Source of the DNA: Candidatus Electronema sp.
GTDB lineage: Bacteria; Desulfobacterota; Desulfobulbia; Desulfobulbales; Desulfobulbaceae
Reading direction: 5' to 3'
NCBI GenBank assembly: GCA_026645415.1
Contig: JAPEVH010000066.1
Coordinates: forward strand, 1-63,067
DNA: 63,067 nt
The notes beneath the pieces were generated by a model, which saw only the letters and a program-made list of their open reading frames with translations, did not search any database and was not told where the DNA came from. A program made the translations under genes and the position numbers. Shown in pieces: positions 59,145 to 63,067 of this stretch. Within the stretch, counting starts at the first letter, position 1. Each line of letters opens with the position of its first letter.

Positions 59145-60863
59145 TTAAAGTTTGTTAAGCAAAAGATTGAGAACAGCAGGAAGCGCATCAGGTACAATTG
59201 TTCCTTTAAAATATCCAGTGCTGTATTCACTGTATTCGCTACAGCCAGAATTATCACAAGCCTTAATTCGATAATAATAAACTGTATTTCCTGCGGCACT
59301 AACATCTTCATATCCTGTCGTGCTTCCAGAATAGATCTCAGCACATGTGCTTGTAGATGATGAGGTGCAGCGATAAATCCGATAAGAATCGGCGTTAGTG
59401 ACACTGCTCCATGTTATTTCTACCTTGTCTGGGTAACTTCCTTTAGTGGCAGAAACATTTTTTGGTTGGTAAGGTGTCTGGTTAATCGAAACGTTAAATC
59501 CTGTTGAGGTAGATGAAACTACTTGCACAGAAATCCCATTCGCATTATCAACAAACGTCTCGCCAACCTTCCACATTGCACCTTCGTCTCCTGTGTCACC
59601 ATTTCCATCGGGGTCAATCACATAAGCAGGACGCTCACGAGTTGTGTCCACTTCATGAATAATAACTGCTTTATCTGGAAGTTTTATATCATAACCGCTT
59701 CTGTCTCTGACCTCAACAGTATAGAAATGAGTCTGTGAACCATTGATTGGAATTTCTGCCATCCTATAATTTGTGGTTGACAGCAGCGCAAGATTATCTA
59801 TTGCAATGGTGCCAACACCGCTATATTTCTTATCGGAAGGAATCCATCCCAGTCGGTCTTTGTGATAAGCAATAGTGTGCTGACCTAAACAACCATAGAT
59901 AGTATCTGTTGAATTGGTGCAGTTAGCCCAACCATCGCTCATGACATCCCAGATGTTATCATAGGTCTCTCCGTATGCACCAGAAGAATGAGGCAGACCA
60001 AATCCATGCCCCATTTCATGTGCAATGACTGTGATGCTGGAATATCCCCAAGGTGGTTCCCATGTGATGCTCCAAGATTTTGCCACCCCGTCCAAAGTCA
60101 GATATTCTGTCCCGCCCCAAGCATAGCCATTATCAAAATTAGTGTTGAACATCATATTGATGCCAGAGTAGGATGGAAAATTAACGCTGTTATCTGCGGC
60201 CGCAATACAGTCCTCAGCCAGTAAACTAAGATCAGTGCCTCCAAGTGTGTCGCTTGGATTATAGTACGACTCAGGATGAGGCAATGTAAACCATCCAAAG
60301 GCATTGCTTCCGGCGATATTCACCGTGTTGTACGACAATTCCCGCCAGTAATGATCTAAACCAGGCTTCACATTTGCGTACATGGTTTGAAAATAGCCAA
60401 TATTGTTAGGCTCATCGGTATAGTCAGAAAACTTGCACATGATCGACACCCAAGGTTTGGAGCCAGTGACAGCTAATGCAGTATCGGCTGCCGCTTCAGG
60501 CAAGGGTGAGGCAAGCATGACTATCGATGTCACATTCAACATTTCTGATGTCACGCCTTGATCTGAGAGTGAAGAAACTCGCTCACCTTGAATCTCCACA
60601 TATTTCCCATTGAAAGACAAAATTCCTCCTGATGGAAGAGCTGTGTCCTTGTCCATGGAAAGCATGGTTGTATGTCTATTATGATCTGTTACTGTATATC
60701 TTATTGCTTCTTTCCCTGAACTTGGATATCCGTCCCCCCATATAATTGCAAACCAACCATTTATTGTGTCAGAGGTCTGTGCTGATGCGGTTTTGGAAGT
60801 CACGGTCATCAAGAATGCGACCATCACAACTGTAAAAAAGCGAATAATTATTTGAAGTTTCAT
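59145..60863 (-). CDS. secreted M6-like zinc metalloprotease with fibronectin-III domain
   Basis: A 572-residue exported protein. The signal peptide is about 1-28 (FFTVVMVAFLMTVTSKTASA). A catalytic HEMGHGFGLPH (HExxHxxGxxH) lies near residues 278-288, with a Met-turn WDVMSDG shortly after, and the flanking VSIMCKFSDYTDEPNNIGYFQTMYANV...LDHYWRELSYNTVNI fits the M6/immune-inhibitor-A type. A fibronectin-III domain occupies about 455-545 (PKNVSATKGSYPDKVEITWSSV...YYYRIKACDNSGCSEYSEY). A candidate T2SS substrate; localisation is not proven. Confidence 0.85.
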   Translation of the reverse strand: MKLQIIIRFFTVVMVAFLMTVTSKTASAQTSDTINGWFAIIWGDGYPSSGKEAIRYTVTDHNRHTTMLSMDKDTALPSGGILSFNGKYVEIQGERVSSLSDQGVTSEMLNVTSIVMLASPLPEAAADTALAVTGSKPWVSIMCKFSDYTDEPNNIGYFQTMYANVKPGLDHYWRELSYNTVNIAGSNAFGWFTLPHPESYYNPSDTLGGTDLSLLAEDCIAAADNSVNFPSYSGINMMFNTNFDNGYAWGGTEYLTLDGVAKSWSITWEPPWGYSSITVIAHEMGHGFGLPHSSGAYGETYDNIWDVMSDGWANCTNSTDTIYGCLGQHTIAYHKDRLGWIPSDKKYSGVGTIAIDNLALLSTTNYRMAEIPINGSQTHFYTVEVRDRSGYDIKLPDKAVIIHEVDTTRERPAYVIDPDGNGDTGDEGAMWKVGETFVDNANGISVQVVSSTSTGFNVSINQTPYQPKNVSATKGSYPDKVEITWSSVTNADSYRIYRCTSSSTSTCAEIYSGSTTGYEDVSAAGNTVYYYRIKACDNSGCSEYSEYSTGYFKGTIVPDALPAVLNLLLNKL

Positions 60864-60917
60864 TTTTTTTGAAGTGGGCTGGCTAATACCGCCGCAGCTT
60901 GCGGCAGGAAGTAAAAT

Positions 60918-61472
60918 TCAGGATTTCAATAGAGTGAGCAACGCCTCCGGCTCCGCCTCCGTGTCCAAGCGCAGCAGCAGCTCCGGCGGCAGCTCATCTG
61001 GCTGGGCAAAGCTCTCCCGCTGGCGGACGAAAATTTCCCAGCGGCCATCAGAAACCGCATTTGGATCTTTTGCCCGGATTTCCAAGCGGCGTTTGGTTTC
61101 TTCTTCTGTGCAGGAACAGAAAATGAAAAGCAGCCTTACGCCTAATCTTTTTGCCAAGTCTCTGACTTCGTTCCGGCCAGAGACAATACTGAACGTGCCA
61201 TCCAAAATTACGCCTGCCGCACCGTTTTTCAGGGATTCTTCAGCCCGTTCCAGCATGGTCTGATAGGTCTTGGCACTTAGCTCTGGAGTATAAATTCCTT
61301 CGCCCATGCCAGCCGGGTGGCGTTCCGTCGGAGCAATGCCTGCCAGCTCCTTGCGCACCCGGTCGGAATTGAAATAGGGCAGGCTGCGTTCAGCGGCAAA
61401 TCGTTCCGCCAAAAAGGATTTTCCCGAAGCGATCAGGCCGAAAAAAATATAAAGTATCGGTTCAGCCGACAT
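60918..61472 (-). CDS. P-loop kinase (AAA_33/zeta-toxin-like), C-terminal half of a split pair
   Basis: A 184-residue kinase fold: ILYIFFGLIASGKSFLAERFA (P-loop GLIASGKS), YFNSDRVRKELAG, GVILDGTFSIVSGRNEVRDLAKRLG (Asp), and a lid region FCSCTEEETKRRLEIRAKDPNAVSDGRWEIF. In many bacteria this is fused behind an APH domain in a ~520-residue protein. Here it is a separate reading frame starting inside the end of the upstream gene by 11 bases. Substrate unknown. Confidence 0.85.
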   Translation of the reverse strand: MSAEPILYIFFGLIASGKSFLAERFAAERSLPYFNSDRVRKELAGIAPTERHPAGMGEGIYTPELSAKTYQTMLERAEESLKNGAAGVILDGTFSIVSGRNEVRDLAKRLGVRLLFIFCSCTEEETKRRLEIRAKDPNAVSDGRWEIFVRQRESFAQPDELPPELLLRLDTEAEPEALLTLLKS

Positions 61473-62472
61473 AACTCTCTGCTAAAGCAAAATATTTGCC
61501 TGCCGCTTCAGTGCAGCTTGTCCGCACCGCCTCATCAATTGCTGGGTCGCCTGCGGTGAACAGGCCGATCTTGCCGCGCACATAAGCCCGGTAGCACTTG
61601 TAGAAATTGAGCATCTCCTTCAGGCCGCTGTCGTCGGCAAGCTGGCTGAAGCGATCCATGCAGTATTCGGACAGCTCGCGCAGGCCGTGGAAATCCAAGT
61701 CCATAGCTAAAAAGGCAACATCGCTGGCCACATCGCAGCAGCGGAAACGCTGATTGAATTCAATGCAGTCAAAGATATAGACCTTGTCTGCCAAGCAGAT
61801 ATTGGCGGAATACAAATCGCCGTGGCAGTCGCGGATATAACCGCCCGCAATGCGCTGCTGAAAGCGTTCCTCTTGGGCAAGAAAATCTTTTGACCACGCT
61901 GAGATGCGGTCAAACTGCTCCTGAGTCAACGCGCCTTGACCGATGAAGCCTTCAGTCTGGGCAAAGTTCTCCAGAATGTTGATTGCCACCTTGTCAGCCT
62001 GACCAAAGCTGTCAATTTCCGCGTTGCGCTCGGCCTGCTGATAAAAGGGAATCAGCCGTTCAACAATCGCATCAATCTGCTCGCGGCCCAGTTTGCCCGC
62101 CTTGATCAGATTGCCCATCATGCCTTCCTCCGGCATCCGAGCCATTTTCACGCCGTACTCAACGACCTCGCCGCTGCCGTTCAGGGCAAAGCCGTCGCCC
62201 TCCTTGTTCAGCGTGATCACCTCCAAATAAATCTCCGGGCAGAGGCGGCGGTTGAGCAGCAGCTCCTGTTCGCAGCAGTGCTGCCGCTTGTCTAAGGTGG
62301 AGAAGTCGAGAAAGCCGAAATCAACCGGCTTCTTAAATTTATAGACAAAGTCGCCCGCAATGAGGACAAAGGAAATATGAGTCTGCACGAGCTGCACATC
62401 CGCAGCGGCATGAGGATAGATTTCCGGGCGCAGCAGTGCTTGGATGAAGCTGGGCAGATTGCTGTCAGTCAT
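61462..62472 (-). CDS. APH-like phosphotransferase, N-terminal half of a split pair
   Basis: A 336-residue kinase-fold protein: FVLIAGDFVYKFKKPVDFGFLDFSTLDKR (ATP-site strand with Lys), MARMPEEGMMGNLI, the catalytic-loop motif IRDCHGDLYSANICL (HGDxxxxN) and VYIFDCIEFN supplying the metal Asp. This is the usual N-half of the bifunctional phosphotransferase/ATP-binding family. It is not evidence of aminoglycoside resistance. Ribosome-binding site GGAG before ATG 62472; overlaps the kinase gene by 11 bases. An array of palindromes lies ~190 bases upstream. Confidence 0.85.
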   Translation of the reverse strand: MTDSNLPSFIQALLRPEIYPHAAADVQLVQTHISFVLIAGDFVYKFKKPVDFGFLDFSTLDKRQHCCEQELLLNRRLCPEIYLEVITLNKEGDGFALNGSGEVVEYGVKMARMPEEGMMGNLIKAGKLGREQIDAIVERLIPFYQQAERNAEIDSFGQADKVAINILENFAQTEGFIGQGALTQEQFDRISAWSKDFLAQEERFQQRIAGGYIRDCHGDLYSANICLADKVYIFDCIEFNQRFRCCDVASDVAFLAMDLDFHGLRELSEYCMDRFSQLADDSGLKEMLNFYKCYRAYVRGKIGLFTAGDPAIDEAVRTSCTEAAGKYFALAESYVG

Positions 62473-62655
62473 GAATTACTCCTTGTGGTTGTGCTCCGGC
62501 CCGAATGCGCTGGGCCAGAATCGCTTTGATGGTAGGCATCTTATTCTTTTTGCTGCTCCTTCTCCCAGCTTGCCTGATCAGACCAAGATACGGCCCAGCC
62601 TGCGCTTTGTCAATACAATAGGGCGCAGCGAGGCATGGGGAGGGCGGCGGAAAAC

Positions 62656-62758
62656 CATCTGGTATGTATTGAGGAAACATACTGTATGGTTTCCCCGGAA
62701 CATACCAGTATGTATTGTCGGAACATACTGGTATGTTTGGTTGGTGCATACCAGTATG
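62656..62758. repeat. five tandem CATAC-NN-GTATG palindromes with 23-bp period
   Basis: Units: CATCTGGTATG (62656, degenerate), CATACTGTATG (62678, one base short), CATACCAGTATG (62701), CATACTGGTATG (62724) and CATACCAGTATG (62747). The start-to-start distances are 22, 23, 23 and 23. Flanking bases extend some copies to AACATAC/GTATGTT arms. It lies in the spacer between the right-edge gene and the APH-like gene. No hairpin-plus-T terminator is seen. It shares its period, but not its sequence, with the array at 41064-41201. Confidence 0.85.
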
Positions 62759-62834
62759 TTTCTGGGGAAGGCAGAATGGAAGCCTGCTATGGCACTGCGC
62801 TCAACCGGAGCAGCCTCCTTGCTGGCAGCATGGT

Positions 62835-63067
62835 TCAGTGTGTTCTGAGCGTCTGCATCGTTCCTTGCAGAAACAGTCTTGCAGCCTCGCCGACAGCAGC
62901 CAGCCCGCTTGCGTCATCCTTTCCTGCAACAAAGACAAGTCGATAGTCCGTGATGTCCCGCAACGGCAGCAGCTTCTGTATTTCCTGCTCGATCAGCTTA
63001 CCCTGCGCATCCTTGCGGGTGCCTGTTTTCAAGCATTTCGAGCCGTCAAGCACTTGGATGAAGAATA
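62835..63067 (-). CDS. C-terminal part of an unidentified protein, cut by the right edge
   Basis: The frame is open to the window edge. Visible residues include FFIQVLDGSKCLKTGTRKD, then AQGKLIEQEIQKLLPLRDITDYRLVFVAGKDDASGLAAVGEAARLF and a stop. A GTG at 63053 could be a start, but the continuation FFIQ ahead of it argues for a longer protein. I do not recognise a family from this end. Confidence 0.55.
   Translation of the reverse strand, partial: FFIQVLDGSKCLKTGTRKDAQGKLIEQEIQKLLPLRDITDYRLVFVAGKDDASGLAAVGEAARLFLQGTMQTLRTH

Noticed and set aside
61462-62472. Aminoglycoside resistance gene
   Set aside because: The APH-like fold is shared by many kinases; the fused-pair family it resembles is not a resistance family.
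62465-62749. 94-residue minus-strand frame over the palindrome array
   Set aside because: Its middle is the translated palindromes (YWYVPGKP-type periodic text), and its 3' end overlaps the APH-like start; no ribosome-binding site.
62656-62758. CRISPR array or coding repeats
   Set aside because: The 23-base period is not a multiple of three, units carry dyad symmetry and there are no unique spacers; the small frames across it have no ribosome-binding site.

Overview
This window looks like a chromosomal segment of a Gram-negative, sulfate-reducer-type deltaproteobacterium (Desulfobulbales). The supporting genes are a complete Mla lipid-transport set, LptA/LptB, a long type II secretion (T2SS) cluster, an rpoN-ptsN operon, a class II DAHP synthase, two-subunit-type glycyl-tRNA synthetase alpha, and protein wording I associate with cable-bacterium relatives (Candidatus Electrothrix/Electronema). 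The order-level placement is an inference from remembered family resemblance; no search was run. GC content looks moderate and there is no rRNA, tRNA or CRISPR that I can see.

Layout. 1-3 kb is a repeat-rich patch: the end of an IS481-type element, a polyphosphate kinase 2 gene bracketed by two ~110-bp palindromic repeats, a secreted SMP-30/NHL protein, a broken amidohydrolase tail and two tiny genes. 3-9.5 kb holds housekeeping genes (FKBP/SlyD, MazG, NadA, an HPF-cold-shock fusion, ferrochelatase, GlyQ, a CoA-binding protein, a flavodoxin-fold reductase). 9.5-12.5 kb is a three-gene unit (zinc-ribbon/HAMP membrane sensor, PhnD-like binding protein, unknown cytoplasmic protein), followed by an internally deleted IS481 relic. 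13-21 kb carries dxs, a PHP-like protein, a methyltransferase, a GT4 glycosyltransferase, glpD and two exported proteins. 21.2-25.3 kb is mlaE-F-D-A-C, split between mlaE and mlaF by an inserted lectin-like gene with a flanking duplication. 25.8-36.9 kb is a T2SS cluster in the order G-H-I-J-K-L-M-N-C-D-E, without gspF.

37.4-44.7 kb is the most interesting accessory region. It is a co-directional minus-strand block encoding a small helical protein, a tiny Gly-rich module, an FGE/SUMF1-fold protein, a Uma2 nuclease, a SIR2-like protein, a second Uma2 nuclease and a 1228-residue nSTAND-TM-WD40 protein. Six tandem 23-bp imperfect palindromes lie directly upstream of the nSTAND gene. I read it as an NTP-dependent biological-conflict (immunity or self/non-self) system of a composition I do not recognise as a named system. 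A second array with the same 23-bp period but different sequence lies at 62.66-62.76 kb.

44.8-56.4 kb returns to core genes (rlmN, an MFS transporter, asnB, a dapB-like gene, cutA, argB, lptA-lptB-rpoN-ptsN, DAHP synthase). 56.4-63 kb is accessory again: a membrane protein + AAA ATPase + DUF4276 (TOPRIM-like) unit resembling OLD/PARIS/RloAB-type defence pairs, a NIL-ferredoxin, a secreted M6-like metalloprotease, a split APH/kinase pair, and a gene cut by the right edge.
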